Assembly (NCBI GenBank): GCA_025210745.1
Contig: JAOARC010000046.1
Span: 1 to 64,000, forward strand
DNA length: 64,000 nt
Reading direction: 5' to 3'
Source of the DNA: Bacteriovoracaceae bacterium
GTDB taxonomy: Bacteria; Bdellovibrionota; Bacteriovoracia; Bacteriovoracales; Bacteriovoracaceae
Made by a program: the position numbers and the translations under genes. Of this stretch, positions 26,140 through 34,508 are shown piece after piece. Below the pieces are notes generated by a model. The model searched no databases. It was given only the letters and a program-made list of their open reading frames with translations, and was not told the DNA's origin. How positions within the stretch are numbered: the first letter of the stretch is position 1; each line of letters opens with the position of its first letter.

Positions 26140-26589
26140 ATGAAAGTACTATTGATCTTTTTACTATTATCAACATTAACTTATGCTCAAAAATATGAGT
26201 GTTATATTAATTCAGACTCTAATGATATGACATATATTAAAAGAGTAGATATTAACCTTGAAAAGAAAGTTCAAAACCATCATGGAACCGATTACGAACA
26301 TATTTCGTATAGTTTTTATCATGATGAGGAAGATTATCAAAAGGATATCGGTATTTATTTTGAAAAGATATTTGTTGTGGATGAAGGAGTGAAGCAAAGA
26401 CTTGTAACACCACTTGTAACAAAGCTTAATAAAAGAAAACTTGTGTTTAAATGGTTTATTCCATCAATGTATGGACAGGAAGTATATCGCTATACTTTGG
26501 ATCTAAGAGCAAATAAACTAGAGCTGAAAACTTCTTTTATGGGACTTATCGCTTCAGAATATTATTATTTTGATTGTTCAAAAAATTAG
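26140..26589 (+). CDS. Small exported protein, unknown function
   Basis: This 149-residue protein has a clear signal peptide (MKVLLIFLLLSTLTYA) followed by a beta-strand-rich body with few Cys residues, the last near the C-terminus (YYYFDCSKN). I recognise no family. It starts 3 bases after the preceding exported protein and is probably co-translated with it. The gene ends just before a long hairpin shared with the convergent adenosine deaminase gene. Confidence 0.7.
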   Translation: MKVLLIFLLLSTLTYAQKYECYINSDSNDMTYIKRVDINLEKKVQNHHGTDYEHISYSFYHDEEDYQKDIGIYFEKIFVVDEGVKQRLVTPLVTKLNKRKLVFKWFIPSMYGQEVYRYTLDLRANKLELKTSFMGLIASEYYYFDCSKN

Positions 26590-26595
26590 ATGATA

Positions 26596-27822
26596 CTATG
26601 AGTTTGAGCTAAGCTCAAACTCATTTGTTATTTTATCAAAGTAGTTCATGACATCTTTGGCATACTGTCTTTTTTCTACATAAGTTCCTGGATAAAAGCT
26701 TTTCTTAAATCCATAAGCAACAATATCTTTAAGTCTCTTGATTGGAATTTCAAAGTTATTAACGGCCAGTGAAAATTCATTTGTCATTGTTGTGTTAGAG
26801 ACTAATCTATTATCAGTACAAATTGTTGTCGCAATACGATTTTCGATCATATGTTTAAATGGATGATCTTTTATATCTTTTATCTCTGGGTTTGTTTGAA
26901 GGTTACTAGTAAGACAAACTTCTATAGTTACCCTTTTATCCGCTATGTATGAAGAAAGATCATTAATATACTTTTGTTTATCTTCGATTTTTCTATGCAC
27001 AACAAGGTCAGGGTCAAATAGAGAATAACCATGCCCAATTCTATCGGCATAACAAAGAGTTATGGCCTGAAAAATACTTTCAGCTCCATAAGCTTCACCT
27101 GCATGAACAGTTTTTCCTAAAAAGTTTCTGTGAGCATAATCATAAGCTTCTTTAAAATTAATTGCAGGATAGCCTGACTCTTCACCAGCTAGGTCAATGG
27201 CAACAATAGGGTAGCCTTTATCTTTTAATCTAACGGCTCCTCTTGTAAGTTCCATTGCTGCATGGGCCATCATATGAGTTTTTTTCATATGAGGCATGAC
27301 ATTGATAAAGTTATTATAATAAGGAGAAAACTCTGGTCCAAAATTTCTCATAGCACAGCAGATGATACCATAATCAAACTTAGGCAGGTCCCCATCCTTA
27401 ACTTCTTTTTTATTATTGTATTCTTTTTTAGCTCGATCAAGACCTTCATGAACTCTTTTGATAACCATTTCTAAATCAATCCCTTTTATAGGATCCATGA
27501 GAAGTTGAGGAGCATATCTGACTTCAATATAATTAACACCTTCATTTTGATTATCAATGGCAAGTTCATAACTTGCTCTTTCTAGAATTTCTAAATCTCT
27601 AAGAGCTGCACAGGTATATTGAAAGCCAGTTAAGTATTCTCCAAGACTTGTGTATTTATCTTTAAATACCTTTTCTTTAAGACCTTCTTGTTCATAAGAG
27701 GGCATATCAATATTTAGCTTTTTTGCAGCTTCAATTAATGTATCAAGTCTTAAAGATCCATCTAAATGTAGATGAAGATCAGACTTTGGCATCTTCTTTA
27801 AAAACTCATCAGTATATTTCAT
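26596..27822 (-). CDS. add: Adenosine deaminase
   Basis: The 408-residue cytoplasmic enzyme converts adenosine to inosine. SDLHLHLDGSL holds the zinc ligands His17 and His19; VHAGEAYG carries the third His and catalytic Glu; RIGHGYSL supplies the proton-transfer His; ICTDN supplies the last Asp ligand. Length is slightly above typical bacterial enzymes (330-350), through insertions in the middle. The start overlaps the DUF1415 stop by 4 bases. Salvage of nucleosides from digested prey nucleic acid is a sensible use. The last codons lie inside a strong hairpin. Confidence 0.92.
   Translation of the reverse strand: MKYTDEFLKKMPKSDLHLHLDGSLRLDTLIEAAKKLNIDMPSYEQEGLKEKVFKDKYTSLGEYLTGFQYTCAALRDLEILERASYELAIDNQNEGVNYIEVRYAPQLLMDPIKGIDLEMVIKRVHEGLDRAKKEYNNKKEVKDGDLPKFDYGIICCAMRNFGPEFSPYYNNFINVMPHMKKTHMMAHAAMELTRGAVRLKDKGYPIVAIDLAGEESGYPAINFKEAYDYAHRNFLGKTVHAGEAYGAESIFQAITLCYADRIGHGYSLFDPDLVVHRKIEDKQKYINDLSSYIADKRVTIEVCLTSNLQTNPEIKDIKDHPFKHMIENRIATTICTDNRLVSNTTMTNEFSLAVNNFEIPIKRLKDIVAYGFKKSFYPGTYVEKRQYAKDVMNYFDKITNEFELSSNS
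26598..26624. terminator. Hairpin overlapping the 3' end of adenosine deaminase
   Basis: ATGAGTTTGAGCT (26598-26610) and AGCTCAAACTCAT (26612-26624) are perfect inverted arms around one base. On the plus strand TTGTTATTTTAT follows, fitting a terminator for the two small exported proteins. On the minus strand the arms encode the C-terminal residues NEFELSSNS of the deaminase. Confidence 0.65.
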
Positions 27823-28337
27823 AAATTATCCATATAAAAAAAATATTCTTTTAGCTCACCATCACTTAAAGACTTTATTTTCTTTTCATTATCTTCACTA
27901 ATTTTTATTCCAATATCTTGTGTTAAGTTTAAATTATCCATAAGTCTTTTGGGAAGTACATGCAAAAGAGGATATGGAGAAGAATTTATAAGGTTTACCT
28001 TATCGCTTGCCTTTGTTCCTTCAAATCTAAAGTCTTTTGAAAAAGCAACTATCTGATAACCGGAAAATATCAGTTCTAACTCTTTAGACATCTCATAGAG
28101 ATTTTCAAATCCATCTTGATAATTAACTAAAGCAATAATAGAGGTATCAAACTTGTGATTTTCTATATTTTTGATAAGAACTTCAATATCATTTATTAAA
28201 TCTTCAAAACCAGTGTTTTTACTAACAGATATTTCTATTTTTCCAGCATCAAAAGAAGGCTTTGCAAATGGACAAAGGCCAAATTCTACGATGGTCTTTT
28301 TAAGCCAAAGATATAGGTTTTTTTCATGTAAGTTCAC
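27819..28337 (-). CDS. DUF1415 family protein
   Basis: The 172-residue cytoplasmic protein fits DUF1415: WLKKTIVEFGLCPFAKPSF near the N-terminus, a central YQIVAFSKDFRFEGT, and NSSPYPLLHVLPKRL in the last third. Its biochemical role is unknown to me; the conserved Cys in GLCPFA could be functional. It overlaps adenosine deaminase by 4 bases and is the first gene of this two-gene operon. Confidence 0.82.
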   Translation of the reverse strand: MNLHEKNLYLWLKKTIVEFGLCPFAKPSFDAGKIEISVSKNTGFEDLINDIEVLIKNIENHKFDTSIIALVNYQDGFENLYEMSKELELIFSGYQIVAFSKDFRFEGTKASDKVNLINSSPYPLLHVLPKRLMDNLNLTQDIGIKISEDNEKKIKSLSDGELKEYFFYMDNL

Positions 28338-28422
28338 ATACTTAGACTATCATCTGTGTATTTGAGTGTAAAATGTTCAGCAGATCTAAACGGGCAGACT
28401 TATATGTGTTATACACTGCGCT

Positions 28423-29580
28423 ATGAATAAATTAATTTTACTATCATTACTTGTACTTAACTCACTTTTTGCTAACGATATTATTAAGCGTATGGATAAA
28501 GCATTCTTAGATTCATATAAAAATTATGATTTAAAATGTTATTATTTTAGAGCTGATAAAGATGCTCTTGTACAAGCTTATGATAAGACGACTTTAAACT
28601 CAGATAACTTATCAAGAAAGTTTACTCTTAACTTAGAAGGACAAAGCTATCCATTTTCTTTTATGGTTAAAAATAGCGCAGGATCAAATTCATATGCTTT
28701 AGAGTTTGATGAAGGCCTTACTGTTAAAGGAATGATTAATCCGAAAGATTTTTATAGATTATTTGAATTTGGTGATGCTGGTTTTTTTATGAATGAAGCT
28801 AATGTGACAAGAAAATCACAGGTGCTATCAAAAATAAAGTTATCAAAAATTAAATGTAATATTGAGTTTGCTAAATCTAAAGCAATTAATTTAGAAGGAA
28901 CAGTTCATGTAAATGTTCATCCTCATACAAGATATGATTACCAAGGTCTTACGACTGATAAAGTAAAAAAAATGTATAGGGATTATAAGTCATATGTATT
29001 AGTTGATGGAGCAAATAGACAGGGGTTTAGAGTAAATTTAGAAAACTTTTTTTCTACGGGATCTTATAAACTTACTCATGAAATATTTCAAACTTTTATT
29101 GAAGTTCCAAACGAAACACCTCTTGTAATTTCTCCTGCTGGATATAATGATTATACTTTTCCAGAGTCTGGGGAAGTTGAAGTTATCTTAACAGGTGGAA
29201 ATCATAATTACTGTATTTGGAATAATACAAGAAATCTTATGTGGGGATTATTCTATTCTACTTCAACGGCTAAATTAGATATCATTTATAAAAAAGACTC
29301 TACTGTATTACAAAGATCTGGAATTATTCCAGGACTATCTTATAAAAGAAAAGAGATGAGATCTGGAAATCTTTTAGCTACTTTATTTGAAAAGTATCCT
29401 GCTAAAAGAAAAACTTATCATAATGCTTATAATTATTATTTTGAAAAAGACTTTGTTTTAAGATTTAAAGGGCTTTATAAGAGCCTTAAGTATACGTATC
29501 AAGATGGTGATTATAAAGTTGAATCTATTATTAAAGGTAACGGAACAAGAGATTTAGAAATTAATCTTCTTTATAAGTAA
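28423..29580 (+). CDS. Exported protein, unknown function
   Basis: This 385-residue protein has a signal peptide (MNKLILLSLLVLNSLFA) and an otherwise unrecognised sequence, rich in beta-type aromatic stretches. The central and later parts include VNVHPHTRYDYQG and LTGGNHNYCIWNNTRNLMW. No Shine-Dalgarno is visible ahead of the ATG. Its stop codon overlaps the start of the DUF3820 gene by one base, so they are coupled. A cell-envelope or secreted role is likely from the signal peptide alone. Confidence 0.75.
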   Translation: MNKLILLSLLVLNSLFANDIIKRMDKAFLDSYKNYDLKCYYFRADKDALVQAYDKTTLNSDNLSRKFTLNLEGQSYPFSFMVKNSAGSNSYALEFDEGLTVKGMINPKDFYRLFEFGDAGFFMNEANVTRKSQVLSKIKLSKIKCNIEFAKSKAINLEGTVHVNVHPHTRYDYQGLTTDKVKKMYRDYKSYVLVDGANRQGFRVNLENFFSTGSYKLTHEIFQTFIEVPNETPLVISPAGYNDYTFPESGEVEVILTGGNHNYCIWNNTRNLMWGLFYSTSTAKLDIIYKKDSTVLQRSGIIPGLSYKRKEMRSGNLLATLFEKYPAKRKTYHNAYNYYFEKDFVLRFKGLYKSLKYTYQDGDYKVESIIKGNGTRDLEINLLYK

Positions 29581-29798
29581 TGGGACAAAACGAACTCATT
29601 AAGCTTGCCAATAATATCATGCCCTATGGAAAACATAGGGGAAAAAGACTTATAGATCTTCCTGAAAATTATGTTGTCTGGTATTACACAAATGGATTGC
29701 CTAAAGGGGAGATAGGAAGCCTTTTAGCTCTTTTATATGAAATCAAACTAAATGGTCTTGAATACCTAGTACATCCTCTTAAAAGAGACCTTCAATGA
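29580..29798 (+). CDS. DUF3820 family small protein
   Basis: The 72-residue protein matches DUF3820: MPYGKHRGKRLIDLPENYVVWY followed by a GLPKGEIGSLLALLYEIK-like segment. The family has been linked by name to a quorum-sensing-regulated virulence factor, but its function is poorly known and it contains no catalytic motif I can name. It overlaps the genes on both sides by one and four bases, a tight operon. Confidence 0.85.
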   Translation: MGQNELIKLANNIMPYGKHRGKRLIDLPENYVVWYYTNGLPKGEIGSLLALLYEIKLNGLEYLVHPLKRDLQ

Positions 29799-30982
29799 GT
29801 TCTAACGATTATATAGAAAAAGATACAGATATTGTTATTATAGGAGCTGGAGCAGCTGGAATGATGGCAGCCCATTTTTGCAGCCTTGGTGGCAAAGAAG
29901 TTTTTCTTCTTGATCATAATAAAGAAGTTGGAAGAAAAATTTTAATCTCTGGAGGAGGAAAGTGTAACTTTACTAATCTTTATGGATCAGATCCAAAAGA
30001 TTATTATTGTGAAAATCCTCATTTTGTTAAGTCTGCTTTATCAAGATATTCACCTTGGGAATTTATAGATTTAATAATTAAAAATGAAATCCCTTATGAG
30101 CAAAGGTTGCATGGTCAGCTTTTTTGTAAAAGATCAGCTAAAGATATTAATAAAGTTCTTTTATCTCAGCTAAAAAAGCCAAATATAAAATTACTCTTAG
30201 AAAGAAAAGATCTACAAGTTGAAAAAACTGAAGATGGCTTTAAAGTATTTAATGAACTTACAGTTTTAAATACTAAAAAACTTATTATCGCCACAGGTGG
30301 GCTTGTTCTTCCTCAAATAGGGGCATCAGATTTTGGTCATGTTTTAGCAAAAAGGTTTGGCCATAAGATTATTCCAATGGTTCCAGCACTTGTTCCATTT
30401 AAAATAGATGGCTTTAGTACTTTAGCTGGTAATGCTTTTATAGCTGGGATTACTTGTAATGGTCATTATGTAGCTGAAAATGTTTTATTTACTCATAAGG
30501 GCTTAAGTGGACCTGGAATTTTAAAGACATCTTTATTTTGGCATCATGGAGATCCTATTGAAGTTAATTGGCTACCTGGCCAAAATATTGAACAGATTCT
30601 TCTAGATACTCCTGGATCATCTCGGGTGGATAATATTCTTAAAAAGTTTCTTCCTAATAAATTTGTAGATGTGTTTTTTGAAAGAATTTGTGTGGATGGA
30701 AAACTTAATATTGGGAGACTATCAAAAAAAGATAGGACAAAAATTCATAATGAACTTCATCATATGAAAATTATCCCACAAGGAACAGAAGGCTTTAGAA
30801 AAGCAGAAGTTACAAGAGGAGGAGTCTGTACTTCAAAGATATCTTCTAAAACAATGGAAAGTCAGCTTTGTCCTGGACTTCATTTTATAGGAGAAGTTTT
30901 AGATGTCACCGGTCAACTTGGAGGACATAACTTTCAGTGGTGCTGGGCAAGTGCTCATGCGGTGGGGCAGGCTTTAAAATAA
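29795..30982 (+). CDS. HI0933/BaiN family FAD-dependent oxidoreductase
   Basis: The 395-residue flavoprotein has IVIIGAGAAGMMAAHF for FAD binding, the family block VGRKILISGGGKCNFTN, IIATGGLVLPQIGASDFGH, and the C-terminal RGGVCTSKI and GEVLDVTGQLGGHNFQW. These place it in the TIGR00275 branch of the HI0933/BaiN family, distinct from the paralogue at 15.6 kb. The substrate is not settled; some members act on bile-acid intermediates, which is not expected here. It overlaps DUF3820 by 4 bases. Confidence 0.9.
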   Translation: MSSNDYIEKDTDIVIIGAGAAGMMAAHFCSLGGKEVFLLDHNKEVGRKILISGGGKCNFTNLYGSDPKDYYCENPHFVKSALSRYSPWEFIDLIIKNEIPYEQRLHGQLFCKRSAKDINKVLLSQLKKPNIKLLLERKDLQVEKTEDGFKVFNELTVLNTKKLIIATGGLVLPQIGASDFGHVLAKRFGHKIIPMVPALVPFKIDGFSTLAGNAFIAGITCNGHYVAENVLFTHKGLSGPGILKTSLFWHHGDPIEVNWLPGQNIEQILLDTPGSSRVDNILKKFLPNKFVDVFFERICVDGKLNIGRLSKKDRTKIHNELHHMKIIPQGTEGFRKAEVTRGGVCTSKISSKTMESQLCPGLHFIGEVLDVTGQLGGHNFQWCWASAHAVGQALK

Positions 30983-31108
30983 TAAAGCTCATGTTTATAC
31001 GAATTTAACGCCTCGCGAAGATCTGAGTTGTATAAGTTTTACAGCAGTTGTTTACGAGATATTCTTACTTTCATATAAAGCCTTTTTAGAATTTTAATTG
31101 GAGTTTAT

Positions 31109-32158
31109 ATGAAAGGTTTATTACTCATTGCTTTTGCATTTAATGCTTTTGCAACTGATACACAGACACAAAGTACAAAATGGAATTTTCAAAACGATCC
31201 ATATAGAATTGATAAAAACTTTGAAAACAGATTAGATCTGTTGCCAAAATCTGGAGATATTAGTTCTTCTGGACTTGGATGGCCTGGATATTTTTGGGCC
31301 AATAAAAAAGGTGGAATTGCTCAAAGGTGGTCTTCTGAAAAACCACAGCATTTTAAGTACGAATCTCCATCTTTAATACAGTTAAGATCCATGTCGCATC
31401 AAAAAATTTCTGAACTATCGGCAGCGGAAAAATTTGATATAATGATGGGAAGATATGATTATCCGACAGTAAAAAGAGTATGGGGTCAAACAAGTAAAAG
31501 AGCTAAAGCGTGGCATGGTATTTGTCATGGAGTTTCTCCTGCTGGACTTCATCATATAGAACCTAAGGCCAGAACATTAATCAATCCACACGGAATAAAG
31601 GTTACTTTTCACTCTTCTGATTTGAAGGCACTAGTTGCTTATTATTATGCAAAAATATCAGATACGGGAATTATTCAAATAGGAAAAAGATGTTTTGCTG
31701 GAAAAAGAAATCCTTTTAAAGCAAAGGGATGTAAGGACGTAAATGCTGCTTCTATGCATATTATCATGGCAAATAGACTAGGACTTACAAAAACTGGTTA
31801 TATTGCAGATATTGATCCAAATAAAGAAGTTTGGAATCATGTCGCGGTAAAATTTAATTCTAAAATTTTAGGAATTGTTTCTCCAATAGCTTCTTCTGCA
31901 GCTGGAACTTATAAAAGAGCAAAGGTATATACAGAAGTTTATTATACTGGTGGTGTTGATCCAAGTCCCTTTGCTATTTTAGGAACGCAAAATGCAAAGT
32001 GGGATATCAAGAAATATGAATATTACTTAGATCTTGATATTAATAATAAAATTTTAGGAGGGACATGGATTTCTAAGGCCAGACCTGACTTTATTTGGGT
32101 AAAAGATAAAGAGACTTTTGCTCATGATTACTACGGCAAAATTTTAGATTTACTTTAA
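31109..32158 (+). CDS. Exported TGase-elicitor-like (transglutaminase) protein
   Basis: The 349-residue protein has a signal peptide (MKGLLLIAFAFNAFA). It resembles the transglutaminase-elicitor family first described in oomycetes and also present in some bacteria. LGWPGYFWANKKGGIAQRW is near the N-terminus, AKAWHGICHGVSPAGLHHI carries the candidate catalytic Cys139, and EVWNHVAVKF carries the candidate His244. The order and spacing of the Cys and His blocks suit a papain-like transglutaminase. Family assignment is from memory of motifs. If active it could crosslink or modify envelope protein or peptidoglycan-linked protein. GGAG precedes the start at a suitable distance. Confidence 0.6.
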   Translation: MKGLLLIAFAFNAFATDTQTQSTKWNFQNDPYRIDKNFENRLDLLPKSGDISSSGLGWPGYFWANKKGGIAQRWSSEKPQHFKYESPSLIQLRSMSHQKISELSAAEKFDIMMGRYDYPTVKRVWGQTSKRAKAWHGICHGVSPAGLHHIEPKARTLINPHGIKVTFHSSDLKALVAYYYAKISDTGIIQIGKRCFAGKRNPFKAKGCKDVNAASMHIIMANRLGLTKTGYIADIDPNKEVWNHVAVKFNSKILGIVSPIASSAAGTYKRAKVYTEVYYTGGVDPSPFAILGTQNAKWDIKKYEYYLDLDINNKILGGTWISKARPDFIWVKDKETFAHDYYGKILDLL

Positions 32159-32170
32159 AATATATTTTAA

Positions 32171-32199
32171 AGGGCGGCTTATTTAAGTCGCCCTTTTTA
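32171..32199 (+). terminator. Intrinsic terminator
   Basis: AGGGCGGCTT (32171-32180) pairs with AAGTCGCCCT (32185-32194), with one G-U pair, around a 4-base loop, and is followed by TTTTTATT. It closes the preceding exported-protein gene. The pseudouridine synthase ATG starts only 3 bases beyond it, so that gene must use readthrough or a very close promoter. Confidence 0.88.
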
Positions 32200-32201
32200 T
32201 T

Positions 32202-32822
32202 ATGAAAGTTCTACTTGATCACCCTCATTTTCTAGCTATTTATAAGCCTTGCGGTATTAGTTTCCATAGCGAAGTTGAAGAAGGTTTTTTTGCTCAGGTC
32301 CTAAAGCAGAGCAAAAAAAAGCTTTATTCGATACATCGATTAGATAAGGTCACTTCTGGCATTGTTCTTATTGCAAAAGATCAAAATAGTGCTTCTAAAC
32401 TAAGTTATTTATTTGCAAGCAAAGTGATTTTAAAAACCTATATAGCTCTAAGTGATCAGAGGCCCAAAAAGAAGCAAGGAATTATTACTGGTGATATGGT
32501 AAAAAGTCGTAGGATGCAGTATAAGTTACTAAGAAGTAAGAATAATCCTGCTATAACAAGATTTGAGTCTGAACTGATAGAGCCTGGATTAAGGCTATAT
32601 AAGCTTTATCCAAAAACAGGAAAAACTCACCAATTAAGAGTTGCTCTTAAAAGTGTGGGGGCTCCTATTCTAGGGGATACTTTATATAGTGGAACTAGTA
32701 GTGATAGAACTTATCTTCATGCTTATAAGATAGAGTTTAATTATGAAGGAGAGTCTATTTGTATAAAGTGCTTACCTGAATCAGGGCAACTCTTTAAAAA
32801 AATAGATTTTAACTTATTATGA
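32202..32822 (+). CDS. RluA family RNA pseudouridine synthase
   Basis: The 206-residue protein has the pseudouridine synthase core: AIYKPCGISFH at the N-terminus, IHRLDKVTSGIVLIAKD with the catalytic Asp in HRLD, and PKTGKTHQLRVALKSVGAPILGD for RNA binding. There is no S4 domain. Length and pattern suit the short Rlu-like TIGR01621 group, whose target base is not known. It begins right after a terminator without a Shine-Dalgarno and overlaps the phosphoesterase start by 4 bases. Confidence 0.9.
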   Translation: MKVLLDHPHFLAIYKPCGISFHSEVEEGFFAQVLKQSKKKLYSIHRLDKVTSGIVLIAKDQNSASKLSYLFASKVILKTYIALSDQRPKKKQGIITGDMVKSRRMQYKLLRSKNNPAITRFESELIEPGLRLYKLYPKTGKTHQLRVALKSVGAPILGDTLYSGTSSDRTYLHAYKIEFNYEGESICIKCLPESGQLFKKIDFNLL

Positions 32823-33721
32823 AATATACTTTTTTATTATTATTTTCATTACAAGCTTTTGCTTTAAAATTTGTAGTCGTTTCAGACTTTAATGGAAGTT
32901 ATGGCTCAACCAAGTACTCAAGTTTAGTGACAAGTGCTATTGATGATATTATTAAAAAAAAATATCCATTAGTTTTAAGCACAGGTGATATGGTTGCTGG
33001 CCAGAAGGTTGGTTTAAATTATAAGTCTATGTGGAATTCATTTCACATGCATGTTACGAAAAAGCTTATCGATGCAAAAATTCCTTTTGCTGTCACACCT
33101 GGTAATCATGATGCTTCTTTGGGAAGTAAGTTTAAAGTGGAAAGAGACTTATTTAAACAAGAGTTTTCTAAATTCAAACCAAAGCTAAATTATATAAGCG
33201 ATGAAAACTATCCTATGTTTTATGCTTTTGAAGTAGAGGGAAATCTTTTTGTCTCTATGGATATTACAAGTCTTTATATGAGTAAAAAGCAAAAGACTTG
33301 GCTAAAAAGTGTCCTTGCTAGTTCATTTAAAAGAAAAATTGTTTATTCACATATTCCGACTTTTGGATTTGTTCCTAAGAAATCAAAAGAGGTTTTAATG
33401 GATCAAGAACTTGATAATATTTTAGAAGCTCATGGTGTAGATCTATATTTATCTGGTCATCATCATGCATATTATCCTGGTTTTAATGAAAGATCTCATA
33501 TGCATATGGTATCGATGCCATGTCTGGGAAGCGGGTCGAGAGTTCTTCGCTCAATGGATTATAGATCTTCTAAGGGTTATGTGGAAGTGACTTTAGGTGA
33601 TGAAATTATGGTTGAAAACTATGAGTTAAGAGATAAGGTTTTTGTTAAAACGAATAAAGATACATTACCACAGAGACTAGATTTTCAGTATAAAACTTTA
33701 ATAAGGGATGATTTAAAATAA
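32819..33721 (+). CDS. Exported calcineurin-like metallophosphoesterase
   Basis: This 300-residue protein has a signal peptide (MKYTFLLLFSLQAFA) and the metallophosphoesterase motif set: VVSDFNGS (Asp23), STGDMVAG, TPGNHDAS, SHIPTFG and SGHHHAYY, which together bind two metals. The first motif has DxN rather than the usual DxH, a modest departure. It should act outside the cytoplasm on a phosphoester or nucleotide substrate that cannot be named. It overlaps the pseudouridine synthase by 4 bases and ends at a bidirectional terminator. Confidence 0.85.
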   Translation: MKYTFLLLFSLQAFALKFVVVSDFNGSYGSTKYSSLVTSAIDDIIKKKYPLVLSTGDMVAGQKVGLNYKSMWNSFHMHVTKKLIDAKIPFAVTPGNHDASLGSKFKVERDLFKQEFSKFKPKLNYISDENYPMFYAFEVEGNLFVSMDITSLYMSKKQKTWLKSVLASSFKRKIVYSHIPTFGFVPKKSKEVLMDQELDNILEAHGVDLYLSGHHHAYYPGFNERSHMHMVSMPCLGSGSRVLRSMDYRSSKGYVEVTLGDEIMVENYELRDKVFVKTNKDTLPQRLDFQYKTLIRDDLK

Positions 33722-33748
33722 AAAAAGCACCTTTTTGGTGCTTTTTTT
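33721..33748. terminator. Bidirectional intrinsic terminator
   Basis: An 11-base arm AAAAAAGCACC (33721-33731) pairs with GGTGCTTTTTT from 33737 around a TTTTT loop. U-runs serve both directions. It ends the phosphoesterase gene and overlaps the stop codon of the small basic protein on the minus strand. Confidence 0.9.
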
Positions 33749-33842
33749 ATTTTTTAATTAATGCTTTAATTTTAGCTTTTTTCTTAGCTTGTGCTTTTTT
33801 TCTTTTCATTTTAAGCACAGATTTTTTTCTACCTTGTCCCAT
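33747..33842 (-). CDS. 31-residue, highly basic small protein
   Basis: A short frame from ATG (33840-33842) to TAA (33747-33749) encodes 31 residues starting MGQGRKKSVLKMKRKKAQ and continuing almost wholly Lys, Ala and Ile. More than 40% of its residues are Lys or Arg. AAAGGA lies 7 bases before the ATG and a bidirectional terminator overlaps the stop, so the unit has its own translation and termination signals. Composition and size recall very small ribosomal proteins, but I cannot assign a family. A nucleic-acid- or ribosome-binding role is inference. Confidence 0.65.
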   Translation of the reverse strand: MGQGRKKSVLKMKRKKAQAKKKAKIKALIKK

Positions 33843-33869
33843 TTTTAATCCTTTTTAAAAATTCTAGTA

Positions 33870-34508
33870 CTATCTTTTATTAAAATTTATTAAATCTGTA
33901 AAGTTTTGCGTCATTTGAGCACTTAATTGCTCTATATTTATACCATATTCTTCTGAAAATTGTTCGTATATTCCCATTATGTCGAGATCTTGTTGATCAT
34001 CAGTCTCTAATAAGACTTTTGATATTGGTGCTTGATTAAAGGTATGTCTTATCTTTTCATTATTAATATATCTTATACCTGTAGATATATATGTATCCCA
34101 AAGACGGTTAAATTGATTATAGTTATCAATACTTTGGTTAAAGTCGTGAATAAGAAGCTTCCCTTGGTAATGATACTTCTTAAGAACTCTTATAATATCA
34201 TCATTAGCTTTTATATTATGTATTGTAATTAATGAGACTTTATTCTTTACGGCAAAATTTATTTGTTTTTCAAAAAGCTCTAGTTGTAATTGATAATTTG
34301 GTTTTAGTTTATCTAATCCAATCTCACCAATACCTAAAAAGTGTTTTTGAATCGTGGCAAGTTTAAAGTTTTCTTCTATAAACTCTTTTTGAATATCCCA
34401 AGGATGAATTCCATAAAAAAAATATGAGTCATGAGCTGGAGTAGGGCTCATATAAATACTAGTATGCTCACTAATATTATGTGTATGAAAGTCTATAAAC
34501 TTATTCAT
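33870..34508 (-). CDS. TatD family metal-dependent hydrolase
   Basis: The 212-residue protein has the TatD layout: FHTHN with His8 and His10, YGIHPWD, GIGEIGLDK (metal Glu), LITIHN, LLIHDFNQ and LLETDDQQ (terminal Asp). TatD proteins are metal-dependent DNases or D-aminoacyl-tRNA-linked hydrolases. It is shorter than typical members (about 260) and slightly degenerate. Its start overlaps the TcdA gene by 8 bases, so it is the second gene of that operon. Confidence 0.8.
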   Translation of the reverse strand: MNKFIDFHTHNISEHTSIYMSPTPAHDSYFFYGIHPWDIQKEFIEENFKLATIQKHFLGIGEIGLDKLKPNYQLQLELFEKQINFAVKNKVSLITIHNIKANDDIIRVLKKYHYQGKLLIHDFNQSIDNYNQFNRLWDTYISTGIRYINNEKIRHTFNQAPISKVLLETDDQQDLDIMGIYEQFSEEYGINIEQLSAQMTQNFTDLINFNKR

